DNA from: Hydrogenophaga pseudoflava NBRC 102511
GTDB lineage: Bacteria > Pseudomonadota > Gammaproteobacteria > Burkholderiales > Burkholderiaceae_C
Direction of reading: 5' to 3'
Assembly (NCBI RefSeq): GCF_001592285.1
Contig: NZ_BCWQ01000009.1
Location: 124,001 to 188,000 of the forward strand
Length of the DNA: 64,000 bases
Position numbers and translations under genes: made by a program. This document shows, in pieces, positions 27,481 through 37,415 of this stretch. The notes under the pieces were generated by a model. That model made no database searches. It was not told the origin of the DNA and saw nothing but the letters and a program-made list of their open reading frames with translations. Every line of letters begins with the position of its first letter. The stretch's first letter is position 1.

Positions 27481-29589
27481 ATGACCGCTGAGTACCAGGT
27501 CCACGGCGACGTCGCCGTCATCACGCTGAACAACCCGCCGGTCAACGGCCTGGGCCTGTCCACCCGCCAGGCCATCGTCGAAGGGCTGGAGAAGGCCGAG
27601 AACGACGCAGCGGTCAAGGCCATCGTGCTGACCGGTGCCGGCAAGGCTTTCTCGGGCGGTGCCGACATCCGCGAGTTTGGCTCGCCCAAGGCGATCCAGG
27701 AACCCAACCTGCTCTCCGTCATCCTGCGCGTGGAGAACACCACCAAGCCAGTGGTTGCGGCGGTGCACAGCGTGTGCATGGGCGGCGGCCTGGAACTCGC
27801 GCTCGGCGCGCACTACCGCATCGCCGCCCCCGGCTGCAACGTGGCCCTGCCCGAAGTGAAGCTGGGCCTGATCCCCGGCGCGGGTGGCACGCAGCGCCTG
27901 CCGCGCGTGCTGGGCGTGGAAGCCGCGCTGAACATGATCGTCAGCGGCGAGCCCGTCAAGAGCGAGATGCTGGCCCAGCTGCCCGGCCAGAAGCTGTTCG
28001 ACAAGCTGGCCGCTTCGCCCGAGTCGCTGGCCGAGGAAGCACTGGCCTTCGCCCGCGAGATGGCCGCCAAACACTCCGACGGCTCCGCCTTCCCGCTGGT
28101 GCGCAACCTGCCCTGCAAGCACAAGGACGGCGACGCCTACTTCCAGTTCGCGCGCAACATGGTCAAGGGCATGGCCAAGAACTTCCCCGCGCCTGCCAAG
28201 TGCGTGGACGCCGTCGAAGCCGCGACCAAGAAGAAGTTCAACGACGGCATGGTGTTCGAGCGCGAGATCTTCATCAACCTGATGTGGACGCCCGAGTGCA
28301 AGTCGCTGCGCCACCTGTTCACCGCCGAGCGCGCCGCCAGCAAAATCCCCGACGTGCCGGAAGACACGCCCAAGCGCGACATCCAGTCGGTGGCCGTCAT
28401 TGGCGCCGGCACCATGGGCGGCGGCATTTCCATGAACTTCCTCAACGCCGGCATCCCGGTGAAGATCCTGGAGATGAAGCAGGAAGCGCTGGACCGAGGC
28501 ATCGCGACCATCCGCAAGAACTACGAAGCCCAGGTCAAGAAGGGCAAGCTCAAGCAGGACAAGTACGAGCAGCGCATGAGCCTGCTGAGCACCACGCTGA
28601 GCTACGACGAGATCGGTTCGGCCGACCTGGTGATCGAGGCCGTGTTCGAGGAGATCGGTGTCAAGGAAGCCGTGTTCAAGGAACTCGACCGTGTGATGAA
28701 GCCCGGTGCCATCCTGGCCTCCAACACCTCGACGCTGGACGTCAACAAGATCGCCAACTTCACCAAGCGCCCGCAGGACGTGGTGGGCATGCACTTCTTC
28801 AGCCCGGCCAACGTGATGAAGCTGCTGGAAGTGGTGCGCGGTGACGCGACCGCCAAGGACGTGCTGGCCACCGTGATGGCCATCTCCAAGAAGATCAAGA
28901 AGACCGCCGTGGTGTCCGGCGTCTGCGACGGCTTCATCGGCAACCGCATGATCGAGCAGTACGGGCGCCAGGGTGGCTTCCTGCTGGACGAAGGCTGCAC
29001 CCCCGAGCAGGTGGACAAGGCGATCGAGAAGTTCGGCTTCGCCATGGGGCCGTTCCGCATGGGCGATCTGGCCGGCAACGACATCGGCTGGGCGATCCGC
29101 AAGCGCCGCTACCTGGAAAAGCCGGACATGAAGTACAGCAAGACCGCCGACCTGCTGTGCGAGAAAGGCCGCTTCGGCCAGAAGGTGGGCAAGGGCTGGT
29201 ACGACTACGTCGAAGGCAAGCGCGACGCCATCCCGAACGCCGAGGTGGTGCAGATGATCGAGGAGCACCGCAAGGCACTGGGCATCACGCCGCGCAAGAT
29301 CTCCGACGAAGAGATCGTGCAGCGCCTGGTGTTTTCGCTGGTGAACGAGGCTGCGCATATCCTGGAAGAAGGCATTGCCAACAAGGCCAGCGACATCGAC
29401 GTGGTCTACATCTTCGGCTACGGCTTCCCGGTGCACCGCGGCGGCCCGCTGAACTACGCCAACGAGGTCGGCCTGTTCAACGTGGTGCAGGCCATGAAGC
29501 GCTTTGCGAAGAACCCGCTGGACGACGCGAAGTTCTGGACGCCCGCACCCCTGCTCGCCAAGCTGGCTGCAGAGGGCAAGACCTTCTGA
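27481..29589 (+). CDS. fadB: Bifunctional enoyl-CoA hydratase / 3-hydroxyacyl-CoA dehydrogenase
   Basis: Carries out the hydration and NAD-dependent oxidation steps of beta-oxidation. The 702 residues have an N-terminal crotonase domain (AGKAFSGGADIREFG and VCMGGGLELALGAHYRIA, oxyanion-hole segments), then the NAD site GAGTMGGGISMNF from residue 308, and the dehydrogenase helical domain with GMHFFSPANVMKLLEVVRG and GFIGNRM. Domain order is that of FadB/FadJ/peroxisomal multifunctional enzyme. A thiolase follows after 33 bases. Chain-length specificity cannot be read from sequence. Confidence 0.94.
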   Translation: MTAEYQVHGDVAVITLNNPPVNGLGLSTRQAIVEGLEKAENDAAVKAIVLTGAGKAFSGGADIREFGSPKAIQEPNLLSVILRVENTTKPVVAAVHSVCMGGGLELALGAHYRIAAPGCNVALPEVKLGLIPGAGGTQRLPRVLGVEAALNMIVSGEPVKSEMLAQLPGQKLFDKLAASPESLAEEALAFAREMAAKHSDGSAFPLVRNLPCKHKDGDAYFQFARNMVKGMAKNFPAPAKCVDAVEAATKKKFNDGMVFEREIFINLMWTPECKSLRHLFTAERAASKIPDVPEDTPKRDIQSVAVIGAGTMGGGISMNFLNAGIPVKILEMKQEALDRGIATIRKNYEAQVKKGKLKQDKYEQRMSLLSTTLSYDEIGSADLVIEAVFEEIGVKEAVFKELDRVMKPGAILASNTSTLDVNKIANFTKRPQDVVGMHFFSPANVMKLLEVVRGDATAKDVLATVMAISKKIKKTAVVSGVCDGFIGNRMIEQYGRQGGFLLDEGCTPEQVDKAIEKFGFAMGPFRMGDLAGNDIGWAIRKRRYLEKPDMKYSKTADLLCEKGRFGQKVGKGWYDYVEGKRDAIPNAEVVQMIEEHRKALGITPRKISDEEIVQRLVFSLVNEAAHILEEGIANKASDIDVVYIFGYGFPVHRGGPLNYANEVGLFNVVQAMKRFAKNPLDDAKFWTPAPLLAKLAAEGKTF

Positions 29590-29622
29590 TGACCGCACGA
29601 ATCAAGATTTGAGGAACCCATC

Positions 29623-30798
29623 ATGACCAACGCCGTCATCGTTTCCACCGCCCGCACGCCCCTGACCAAGAGCTGGAAGGGCGCCTTCAACATGACCCAC
29701 GGTGCCACGCTCGGTGGCCACGCGGTGCAGCACGCCGTGCAGCGCGCCGGCATCGACGCCGCCGAAGTCGAAGACGTGATCATGGGCTGCGCCAACCCCG
29801 AAGGCGCGACCGGCGCCAACATCGCGCGCCAGATCGCCCTCAAGGCCGGCCTGCCCATCACCGTCTCGGGCATGACCGTCAACCGTTTCTGCTCGTCCGG
29901 CCTGCAGACCATCGCCCTGGCCGCCCAGCGCATCATCGCGGGCGAAGGCTCGGTCTATGTGGCCGGTGGCGTGGAAAGCATCTCCTGCGTGCAGCAGGAG
30001 ATGAACCAGCACATGCTCAAGGACCTGGCGCTGGAAAAACAGAAGCCCGAGATCTACTGGAACATGCTGCAGACCGCCGAACAGGTGGCCAAGCGCTACA
30101 ACATCGGTCGCGACGCCATGGACGAGTACGGCGCCGCCAGCCAGCAGAAGGCCGCGGCCGCGCTGGAAGCCGGGCTGTTCAAGGCCGAGATCGCCCCCAT
30201 CACCGTCACCGCCGGCGTCGCCGACAAGGTCATGGGCCTGATGACCAAGCAGGTCACGGTCGAGAACGACGAGGGCATCCGCCCCGGCACCACCTTCGAC
30301 AGCATCCACGGCCTGCGCTCGGCGCTGCCGGGTGGTCTGGTCTCGGCCGGCAACGCCAGCCAGTTCAGCGACGGCGCGGGCGCCTGCGTGCTGATGGACG
30401 AAACCCTGGCCGAGAAGAAAGGGCTGAAGCCGCTGGGCCGCTTCCTGGGCTTTGCCGTCGCCGGTTGCGAGCCCGATGAAATGGGCATCGGCCCGGTGTT
30501 CGCCATTCCCAAGGTGCTCTCGCGCCTGGGCCTGAAGATGAGCGACATCGACCTCTGGGAACTCAACGAAGCCTTCGCGGTGCAGGTGATTTACTGCCGC
30601 GACAAGCTGGGCATCCCGGCCGACCGCCTGAACGTCAACGGCGGCGCCATCGCCGTGGGCCACCCCTATGGCGTGTCGGGCCAGCGCCTGACCGGCCACG
30701 CGCTGATCGAAGGCAAGCGCCGCGGCGCCAAGCGCGTCTGCGTGACCATGTGCATCGGCGGCGGCATGGGCGCGGCCGGCATCTTCGAAGTCCTGTAA
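29623..30798 (+). CDS. fadA: Acetyl-CoA C-acyltransferase (thiolase)
   Basis: Thiolytic cleavage of 3-ketoacyl-CoA, the last beta-oxidation step. The 391 residues contain the nucleophile Cys90 in [10 protein letters not shown], His347 in [11 protein letters not shown], and Cys377 in [11 protein letters not shown], so all catalytic residues are present. Close coupling with the preceding gene indicates a FadBA-like complex. Degradative rather than biosynthetic thiolase is inferred from context. Confidence 0.94.
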   Translation: MTNAVIVSTARTPLTKSWKGAFNMTHGATLGGHAVQHAVQRAGIDAAEVEDVIMGCANPEGATGANIARQIALKAGLPITVSGMTVNRFCSSGLQTIALAAQRIIAGEGSVYVAGGVESISCVQQEMNQHMLKDLALEKQKPEIYWNMLQTAEQVAKRYNIGRDAMDEYGAASQQKAAAALEAGLFKAEIAPITVTAGVADKVMGLMTKQVTVENDEGIRPGTTFDSIHGLRSALPGGLVSAGNASQFSDGAGACVLMDETLAEKKGLKPLGRFLGFAVAGCEPDEMGIGPVFAIPKVLSRLGLKMSDIDLWELNEAFAVQVIYCRDKLGIPADRLNVNGGAIAVGHPYGVSGQRLTGHALIEGKRRGAKRVCVTMCIGGGMGAAGIFEVL

Positions 30799-30833
30799 AC
30801 CCGCGCCGCCGGTCCGAGCAGGAGACTCAGCAC

Positions 30834-32189
30834 ATGAGGCCCTACCGGATCGGCGCAGGCGCAGGCTACGCCGGGGACCGCATCGACCCGGCTGTCGATC
30901 TGGCCCGGCGAGGGCAGCTGGACGCCCTGGTGTTCGAATGCCTGGCCGAGCGCACGATTGCGCTGGCGCAGCTGCGCCGCCGCGCCGACCCGGCGCAGGG
31001 CTTCGACCCGCTGCTAGCGGCGCGCCTGCGGGCGGTGCTGCCCGCCTGCCTGCAGCAGGGCACCACCATCATCACCAACATGGGCGCGGCGAACCCGCTG
31101 GCTGCGGGGCATGCTGCGCTGGCGGTGGCGCGCGAACTGCAGCTGCCGCGCCTGCGCGTGGCGGTGGTTCTGGGCGACGACGTGCTGGACTGGGTCCAGA
31201 AAAACGACGCGCCGCTGCTCGACAATGCGGACACGGTGCGCTCGCTGGACGGACGGCTGATCTCGGCCAATGCCTACCTGGGCGCCGACGCGCTGCTGCC
31301 GGCGCTGGCAGCGAAGGCTGACTTGGTCGTCACCGGCCGTGTGGCCGACCCCTCGCTGTTTCTCGCGCCGCTGATGCAGCACTTCGGCTGGGCGGCCGAC
31401 GACTGGCCGCTGCTCGGCAAAGGCCTGGCCGTTGGCCACCTGCTCGAATGCGCGGCCCAGGTCAGCGGCGGATACCTGGCCGACCCAGGCCGGGTGGATG
31501 TGACCGAGCTGCACCGCGTGGGCTTTCCGCTCGCCGAGGTGGAGGCCGACGGCGGCGTGGTGATCACCAAGCTGCCGGGCACCGGTGGCCGGGTGGACCG
31601 GCTCAGCTGCACGGCGCAGCTGCTGTACGAGGTGGAAGACCCGGCGGCCTACCTGCAGGCGGATGTGACCGGCGACTTTTCGGGCGTGCGCTTCACCGAA
31701 CTGGGCGACGACCGCGTGCGCGTGGACGGCGCCAGCGGTCGAGCGAGGCCCGACCAGCTGAAGGTCAGCCTGGGCTACAGCGACGGCTTCATCGGCGAAG
31801 GCCAGATCTCCTATGCCGGGCCGGGCGCCCGCGCGCGCGGCGAGCTGGCGCTGGACATCCTGCGCCACCGCCTGGCCGACACGGGGCTGCTGCCTTCGCT
31901 CGCCGGGTGCGAACACCGCGCCGAACTGATCGGCGTCAACGCCATGCACGGCGCTGGGCTGGGTGCCGACCGCGAGCCGTATGAAGTGCGGGTGCGGCTG
32001 GCGGTGCGCTGCGACACCCGCGCCCAAGCCGAGCGCGTGGGCCAGGAGGTGGAGGCGCTCTACCTCAACGGCCCGGCGGCCGGTGGCGGCGTCACACAGT
32101 CGGTGCGCGAGGTGGTGGCGGTGGCTTCCACGCTGATCCCGCGCGAGGCGGTGCAGACCCGGGTGGAGGTGCTGGAGTGGGCCGCATGA
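30834..32189 (+). CDS. AtuA-family protein (DUF1446)
   Basis: 451-residue cytoplasmic protein of the acyclic-terpene-utilisation AtuA family (PF07287 by recognition), whose biochemical role is unsettled. Family features include RIGAGAGYAGDRIDPAVDLARRG at the N-terminus, TNMGAANPLAAG, ADLVVTGRVADPSLFLAPL, HLLECAAQVSGGY and KVSLGYSDGFIGEGQISYAG. AGGAGA precedes the ATG at 30834; an upstream in-frame start overlaps the thiolase. The stop overlaps the start of a small protein that matches the C-terminal AtuA-associated domain. It points to degradation of a branched or terpenoid-like acid, but related genes occur in other acyl-CoA clusters. Confidence 0.88.
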   Translation: MRPYRIGAGAGYAGDRIDPAVDLARRGQLDALVFECLAERTIALAQLRRRADPAQGFDPLLAARLRAVLPACLQQGTTIITNMGAANPLAAGHAALAVARELQLPRLRVAVVLGDDVLDWVQKNDAPLLDNADTVRSLDGRLISANAYLGADALLPALAAKADLVVTGRVADPSLFLAPLMQHFGWAADDWPLLGKGLAVGHLLECAAQVSGGYLADPGRVDVTELHRVGFPLAEVEADGGVVITKLPGTGGRVDRLSCTAQLLYEVEDPAAYLQADVTGDFSGVRFTELGDDRVRVDGASGRARPDQLKVSLGYSDGFIGEGQISYAGPGARARGELALDILRHRLADTGLLPSLAGCEHRAELIGVNAMHGAGLGADREPYEVRVRLAVRCDTRAQAERVGQEVEALYLNGPAAGGGVTQSVREVVAVASTLIPREAVQTRVEVLEWAA

Positions 32190-32509
32190 GCAACGCACCT
32201 CGCCGCATCCTGAGGGACATCGCCCTGGCCCGCTCCGGCGACAAGGGCAACCGCGCCACGCTCAGCGTGATCGCGCTGGACCCGGCAGACTTTCCGTTGC
32301 TCGAACGCCTGCTGACGGCGGAACGCGTGCAGGCGTTTTTCGCGGGCGTGGTGGGCGGCGAGGTGCAGCGCTTCGTGCTGCCACAGCTGCACGCCGTGCA
32401 CTTCGTGATGCATGATGCCCTCGCCGGGGGCGTCACACGGTCGCTGGCGCTGGACGCCCACGGCAAGACCCTGAGCGCGGCGGTCCTGGACCTGCCGCTG
32501 GACGACTGA
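32186..32509 (+). CDS. Small AtuA-associated protein
   Basis: 107-residue protein that starts at an ATG overlapping the stop of the preceding gene (ATGA). Sequence such as LRDIALARSGDKGNRATLSVIAL and LPQLHAVHFVMHDALAGGVTRSLALDAHGKTLSAAVLDLPL corresponds to the domain that in some organisms is fused to the C-terminus of AtuA-like proteins. A two-subunit complex with the 451-residue protein is likely. Function unknown. Confidence 0.8.
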   Translation: MSNAPRRILRDIALARSGDKGNRATLSVIALDPADFPLLERLLTAERVQAFFAGVVGGEVQRFVLPQLHAVHFVMHDALAGGVTRSLALDAHGKTLSAAVLDLPLDD

Positions 32510-32540
32510 GTTCCGATTCACACCACAAGGAGACAAGACG

Positions 32541-33506
32541 ATGCGAACCCTGACCCGAGTCATCGCCGCCGCCGCGGCCACGCTGGCCTGCACCGCGGCC
32601 CTCGCGCAGACCTACCCGGACAAACCCATCAAGGCCGTGGTGCCGTTTGCCGCCGGCAGCGCCACCGACCAGATCGGCCGCGCCTTCGCGCAGAAGATGC
32701 AGGAGGCCCTGGGCCAGCCCATCGTGATCGATAACAAGCCCGGCGTGAACGGCATGCTCGGCGCCGACGCGGTGGCCAAGGCCGCGCCCGACGGCTACAC
32801 CATCCTCATCGGCACCAACAGCACCAACGCGGCGCTCAAGAGCCTGATGAAGCAGTTGCCCTACGACCAGGACAAGGCCTTCGCGCCCGTGGCCTACATG
32901 GGCTCGGTGCCGCTGATCATCGCGGTGAACCCGGACGTGCCGGCGAAGACGCTCAAGGAACTGGTCGACCTGGCCAAGGCCAAGCCCAAGAGCATCAACT
33001 TCGCCAGCGCCAGCACCTCGCAGCTGGTCTCCACCGAGATGCTCGCCGGCATGGCGGGCATCGAGCTGACCAACGTGCCCTACAAGAGCGGCCCTGCCGC
33101 GATGACCGACCTGATCGGCGGCGTGGTGCAGATGTTCAGCGCCGACTTCGCGGTGATGCTGCCGCAGGTCAAGGCCGGCAAGGTGCGTGGCCTGGCCGTC
33201 ACCTCCACCAGGCGCTCGCCGGCCGTGCCCGAGCTGCCCACGGTCAACGAAGCCCTGGGCCTCAAGGACTACGAGCTGATCGCCTACTTCGCCATGTATG
33301 TGCCCGCCGGCACGCCCGCCGACGTGATCGCCAAGCTCAACAAGGCGGCCAACGCCGCGGCCAACAGCAAGGAGGTGCAGGAGAAATTCGCCGGCATCGG
33401 TTTTGCGGTGGAGCCGGGCACGCCCGAGGACCTGGCCAAGCGCGGTGTGAACGAAACCGCCAAGTGGGCCAAGGCCATCAAGGACGCCAAGATCGAACCG
33501 CAATAA
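32541..33506 (+). CDS. Bug family (TctC-like) periplasmic binding protein
   Basis: 321-residue secreted solute-binding protein of the tripartite tricarboxylate transporter class. It begins with a signal peptide (MRTLTRVIAAAAATLACTAALA) and shows the Bug pattern YPDKPIKAVVPFAAGSATDQIGR, PDGYTILIGTNSTNAA and VPYKSGPAAMTDLIGG. AAGGAGA precedes the ATG. No TctA/TctB membrane partners are nearby, which is common for the many orphan Bug proteins of Burkholderiales. The ligand is probably a carboxylate processed by the neighbouring enzymes. Confidence 0.93.
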   Translation: MRTLTRVIAAAAATLACTAALAQTYPDKPIKAVVPFAAGSATDQIGRAFAQKMQEALGQPIVIDNKPGVNGMLGADAVAKAAPDGYTILIGTNSTNAALKSLMKQLPYDQDKAFAPVAYMGSVPLIIAVNPDVPAKTLKELVDLAKAKPKSINFASASTSQLVSTEMLAGMAGIELTNVPYKSGPAAMTDLIGGVVQMFSADFAVMLPQVKAGKVRGLAVTSTRRSPAVPELPTVNEALGLKDYELIAYFAMYVPAGTPADVIAKLNKAANAAANSKEVQEKFAGIGFAVEPGTPEDLAKRGVNETAKWAKAIKDAKIEPQ

Positions 33507-33531
33507 GCCAACCCTACCGTTCTCGCCGACC

Positions 33532-35355
33532 ATGAGCCTGCGCCCCACCATCGACTTTCTGCTCAACGACTGGCTGTCGGTCGAGCGCCTGAACCAGCGC
33601 GAGCGCTTTGCCGACCACAGCCGCGAGACCTTCGACGCCGTGCTCGACACCTGCGAGCGCATCGCGCGCGAGAAGTACGCGCCCTTCAACCGCCTGGTCG
33701 ACACGCAGGAGCCGCACTTCGACGGCGAAAAGGTGATCCTGCCGCAGGCCACGCACGATGCGCAGAAGGCCTACGCCGAGAGCGGCATGCTCAGCGCGGC
33801 GCAGGACTACGACATCGGCGGCATGCAGCTGCCCTACACGGTGGAAGCCGCGGCCAACGCCTTCTTCGCGATGGCCTCGGTCTCGATCGGCAGTGGCCTG
33901 CTCACCGTGGGCAATGCCAACCTGCTGATGGCGCACGGCAGCGAAGCGCAGAAGCGGGTGTTTGCGCTCAACGAGTTCTCGGGCCGCTGGTCGGGCACCA
34001 TGTGCCTGTCCGAACCGCAGGCCGGTTCGTCGCTGAGCGATGTGGCGACGCGCGCGGTGCCCGATGGGGCCGGTTTTGAGAGCGATCCGCTCGGCCCGCG
34101 CTACCGTCTCAAGGGCAACAAGATGTGGATCTCGGCCGGTGAACACGAGCTGACCGAGAACATCATCCACCTGGTGCTGGCCAAGATCCCCGACGAGCAC
34201 GGCAAGCTGGTGCCTGGCACCCGCGGCATCTCGCTGTTCATCGTGCCCAAGAAGCTGGTGGACGCCGACGGCAACCTGACCGGCGAGCGCAACGACGTGG
34301 CGCTGGCCGGGCTCAACCACAAGTGCGGTTGGCGCGGCACCACCAACACGCTGCTGAACTTCGGCGAAGGCAGGTACCTGGTGCGGGGTGAATCCGGCGC
34401 TGTGGGCTACCTCGTCGGCCAGCCCGGCAAGGGCCTGCAGTGCATGTTCCACATGATGAACGAGGCCCGCATCGGTGTGGGCATGGCGGCCACCATGCTG
34501 GGCATGGCGGGCTACCACGCGAGCCTGGACTATGCGAAGAACCGGCCGCAAGGGCGGCCCATGGGCGCGGGCGGAAAGGATGCGGCTGCGCCCCAGGTCC
34601 GTATCATCGAACACGCCGACGTCAAGCGCATGCTGCTGGCGCAGAAGAGCTACGCCGAAGGCGCGCTCGCGCTGGAACTCTATTGCGCCCGTCTGGTGGA
34701 CGAACAGCACACCGGCGCGCCCGAGGCGGCCGATGATGCGCGACTGCTGCTGGAGGTGCTGACGCCGATCGCCAAGAGCTGGCCCAGCGAGTGGTGCCTG
34801 GAGGCGAACTCGCTGGCCATCCAGGTGCACGGCGGCTACGGCTACACGCGCGACTTTCCGGTGGAACAGTACTGGCGCGACAACCGGCTGAACATGATCC
34901 ATGAGGGCACGCACGGCATCCAGGGCATGGACCTGCTGGGCCGCAAGGTGCTGATGGAAAACGGCAAGGGGCTGGCGCTGCTGGCCGGGCGGATCAACGC
35001 CACCATCGAACGCGCGATCCAGGTGCCCGAACTGGCTGCGCACGCCAACGCGCTGGGCCAGGCCCTGCAGGATGTTGGCGCCACCACCAAGGCCGCCTGG
35101 GCCACCGCCAACCCGACCGAGGCCCTGGCCAACGCCGTGCCCTATCTGCAAGCCTTCGGCCACACGGTGCTGGCCTGGATCTGGCTCGACGTGGCCCTGG
35201 CCGCGCACGCCGCCGACGACAGCTCGGCGCGCACCGGCCGCCTGGCCGCCGCACGCTTTTTCTTCCACTACGAACTGCCCAAGATCGGCGCCTGGCTGCA
35301 GGTGGTGCGCACGCGCGACCTGATCTGCGCCGAGCTGGCCGAAGACGCTTTCTGA
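33532..35355 (+). CDS. Acyl-CoA dehydrogenase, long form
   Basis: FAD enzyme introducing the alpha-beta double bond in an acyl-CoA. At 607 residues it is longer than the usual 380, with the core motifs MCLSEPQAGSSLSDVATRAV (FAD/substrate), GNKMWISAGEHEL, and QVHGGYGYTRDFPVEQYWRDNRLNMIHEGTHGIQ, plus an extra helical C-terminal domain (from about residue 470). This architecture is shared with the DmdC-like group. The GTHGIQ segment holds the region of the catalytic glutamate (HEGTHG). Substrate not determined. Confidence 0.92.
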   Translation: MSLRPTIDFLLNDWLSVERLNQRERFADHSRETFDAVLDTCERIAREKYAPFNRLVDTQEPHFDGEKVILPQATHDAQKAYAESGMLSAAQDYDIGGMQLPYTVEAAANAFFAMASVSIGSGLLTVGNANLLMAHGSEAQKRVFALNEFSGRWSGTMCLSEPQAGSSLSDVATRAVPDGAGFESDPLGPRYRLKGNKMWISAGEHELTENIIHLVLAKIPDEHGKLVPGTRGISLFIVPKKLVDADGNLTGERNDVALAGLNHKCGWRGTTNTLLNFGEGRYLVRGESGAVGYLVGQPGKGLQCMFHMMNEARIGVGMAATMLGMAGYHASLDYAKNRPQGRPMGAGGKDAAAPQVRIIEHADVKRMLLAQKSYAEGALALELYCARLVDEQHTGAPEAADDARLLLEVLTPIAKSWPSEWCLEANSLAIQVHGGYGYTRDFPVEQYWRDNRLNMIHEGTHGIQGMDLLGRKVLMENGKGLALLAGRINATIERAIQVPELAAHANALGQALQDVGATTKAAWATANPTEALANAVPYLQAFGHTVLAWIWLDVALAAHAADDSSARTGRLAAARFFFHYELPKIGAWLQVVRTRDLICAELAEDAF

Positions 35356-35380
35356 ACCTTCCCATTCCAAGGAGACTTTG

Positions 35381-36172
35381 ATGACCCGCAACATCCAGCA
35401 ACTGTTCGACCTCAAGGGCCAGACGGCGCTCATCACCGGCGGCTCGCGCGGCCTGGGCCTGCAGATGGCCCACGCCCTGGGCGAGGCCGGCGCGCGCGTG
35501 GTGATCAGCTCGCGCAAGGCGACCGACCTCGAAGAGGCCACGGCCGAACTGCAGGCCGCCGGCATCGACGCGCGCTGGATCGCCGCCGACTGCCAGCACG
35601 AGGAAGACATCCGCCGCCTGACCAGCGAAACCCTGCAGCGCGTGGGCGACGTGGACATCCTGGTCAACAACGCCGGCGCGGCCTGGGGCGCACCGGCCGA
35701 AGACCACCCGCTGGAAGCCTGGGACAAGGTGATGAACCTCAACGTGCGCAGCTACTTCCTGCTGAGCCAGCTGATCGCCAAGGGCAGCATGATCCCGCGC
35801 AAGAAGGGCAGCATCATCAACACCGCGTCCATCGCCGGCCTGGGTGGCAACCCGCGCGGCATGAACACCATCGCCTACAACACCTCCAAGGGCGCGGTCA
35901 TCAACTTCACCCGCGCGCTGGCCGCCGAGTGGGGTCCGCACGGCATCCGCGTCAACGCCATCTGCCCGGGCTTCTTCCCCAGCAAGATGACGCAGGGCAC
36001 GCTCAAGGCCATGGGCGAGGAGCAGCTGGCCGCGCACGCGCCGCTGGGCCGCCTGGGCGACGACGAAGACCTCAAGGGCCTGACCGTGCTGTATGCCTCC
36101 GACGCTGGCAAGCACATCACCGGCCAGTGGCTCGCCGTCGACGGCGGCGTCTCGGTCATCACGGGAGGCTGA
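35381..36172 (+). CDS. SDR family oxidoreductase 1
   Basis: Short-chain dehydrogenase of 263 residues with the cofactor motif TGGSRGLGLQ, NNAGAAWG, the active-site Ser in NTASIAGLGG and YxxxK in YNTSKGAVINF, and a C-terminal PGFFPSKMTQ. The Tyr-x3-Lys tetrad is complete. Likely oxidises or reduces a beta-hydroxy or keto acyl intermediate. The ATG at 35381 was used (a TTG precedes it), with AAGGAGAC at 35368-35375. The thioesterase starts one base after its stop. Confidence 0.9.
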   Translation: MTRNIQQLFDLKGQTALITGGSRGLGLQMAHALGEAGARVVISSRKATDLEEATAELQAAGIDARWIAADCQHEEDIRRLTSETLQRVGDVDILVNNAGAAWGAPAEDHPLEAWDKVMNLNVRSYFLLSQLIAKGSMIPRKKGSIINTASIAGLGGNPRGMNTIAYNTSKGAVINFTRALAAEWGPHGIRVNAICPGFFPSKMTQGTLKAMGEEQLAAHAPLGRLGDDEDLKGLTVLYASDAGKHITGQWLAVDGGVSVITGG

Positions 36173-36598
36173 GTGAAGTTCTCGGTCCACATCCCCTTCG
36201 TCGAACTGCTCGGCTTCGAACTGCAGAAGTTCGAGGGCGGCGAGGCCACGATCTGCTTCGACCCCAGGCCCGAACACCAGAACTCGTTCAACGTGGTGCA
36301 CGGCGGCGCCAGCATGACGCTGCTGGACGTGGTGATGGCGCACGCGGCGCGTTCGGTGGAGCCGGCCATGGGCTGCGTGACGGTGGAGATGAAGACCAGC
36401 TTCATGCGCCCCGCCAAGGGCGCGCTCACGGCGCACGGCACGCTGCTGCACCGCACCCCGACCATGGCCTTCACCGAGGGGCGCATCGTGGACGCAGCGG
36501 GCAAGCTCTGCGCCCACGCCACCGGCACCTTCAAGTTCGTGCCGCGCCTGCCGGTGGGCAAGTCCACCCACGAACTGAACCCCCTCAAGACCGACTGA
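36173..36598 (+). CDS. PaaI-type hotdog thioesterase
   Basis: 141-residue hotdog-fold acyl-CoA thioesterase. Recognisable family segments are NSFNVVHGGASMTLLDVVMAHAA (the helix with the conserved HGG and the catalytic aspartate in LLDVVM) and VEMKTSFMRPAKGALTAHGTL. The start is GTG directly after the previous stop codon (TGAGTG) with GGGAGG upstream, and its own stop overlaps the next ATG (TGATG), so it is translated from within an SDR-thioesterase-SDR unit. Possible role: releasing CoA from dead-end intermediates. Confidence 0.88.
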   Translation: MKFSVHIPFVELLGFELQKFEGGEATICFDPRPEHQNSFNVVHGGASMTLLDVVMAHAARSVEPAMGCVTVEMKTSFMRPAKGALTAHGTLLHRTPTMAFTEGRIVDAAGKLCAHATGTFKFVPRLPVGKSTHELNPLKTD

Positions 36599-37395
36599 TG
36601 AGCAATTCCGCCACACCCGTCGCCTTCGTCACCGGTGCCGCCCGCGGCATCGGCCTGGCCATCGCGCGCTGGTTCTTCCACCAGGGTTACCGCGTCGCGG
36701 TGATCGACAACGACGCGCCGACGCTGACGGCAACGGAAGCCACCCTGCGTACCGAACTCGGCGCCCGCGCCAGCGACCTGCTGGTGATCCACGGCGACGT
36801 GTCCGACCCGGCGCAGGTGGCGGCCGCGGTGCAGCGCATCGAACAGACCTTCGGCCGGCTCGACGCCCTGGTGAACAACGCGGGCGTCGCCACCTTCAAG
36901 CCGATTGGCGAGACCAGCTTCGACGAATGGCGCTGGGTGATGGCGACCAACCTCGACGGCCCCTTCCTCTGCGTGCAGGCCTGTGCGCCGCTGATGCTGA
37001 AGAACGGTGGTGGCGCGGTGGTCAACATCGCGTCCATCTCGGGCCTGCGCGCCAGCACGCTGCGCGTGGCCTACGGCACCTCCAAGGCCGCGCTGATCCA
37101 CCTCACGCGCCAGCAGGCGGTGGAGTACGGCAACGCCGGCATCCGCGTCAACGCCATCGCGCCCGGCCCGGTGGAAACCGAGATGGCGAAGAAGGTGCAC
37201 ACGCCCGCCATCCGCGCGGACTACCACGACACCATCCCCCTGGCCCGTTACGGCTCGCTCGAAGAGATCGCCAACGCGGTCGGCTTCCTGTGCAGCCCGC
37301 AGGCCAGCTACGTCAACGGCCAGGTGCTGGCGGTCGACGGCGGCTTCGACGCCGCCGGCGTCGGCCTGCCCACACTGCGCCGCCCCGCCCCCTGA
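36598..37395 (+). CDS. SDR family oxidoreductase 2
   Basis: 265-residue short-chain dehydrogenase with TGAARGIGLA (cofactor), NNAGVA, Ser in NIASISGLR, Tyr/Lys in YGTSKAALIHL and IAPGPVETEMAKK. All catalytic residues are present. Start ATG overlaps the thioesterase stop. A hydroxyacyl-CoA or alcohol substrate is likely from context. Confidence 0.9.
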   Translation: MSNSATPVAFVTGAARGIGLAIARWFFHQGYRVAVIDNDAPTLTATEATLRTELGARASDLLVIHGDVSDPAQVAAAVQRIEQTFGRLDALVNNAGVATFKPIGETSFDEWRWVMATNLDGPFLCVQACAPLMLKNGGGAVVNIASISGLRASTLRVAYGTSKAALIHLTRQQAVEYGNAGIRVNAIAPGPVETEMAKKVHTPAIRADYHDTIPLARYGSLEEIANAVGFLCSPQASYVNGQVLAVDGGFDAAGVGLPTLRRPAP

Positions 37396-37415
37396 ACATT
37401 CCAAGGAGACTTCCC

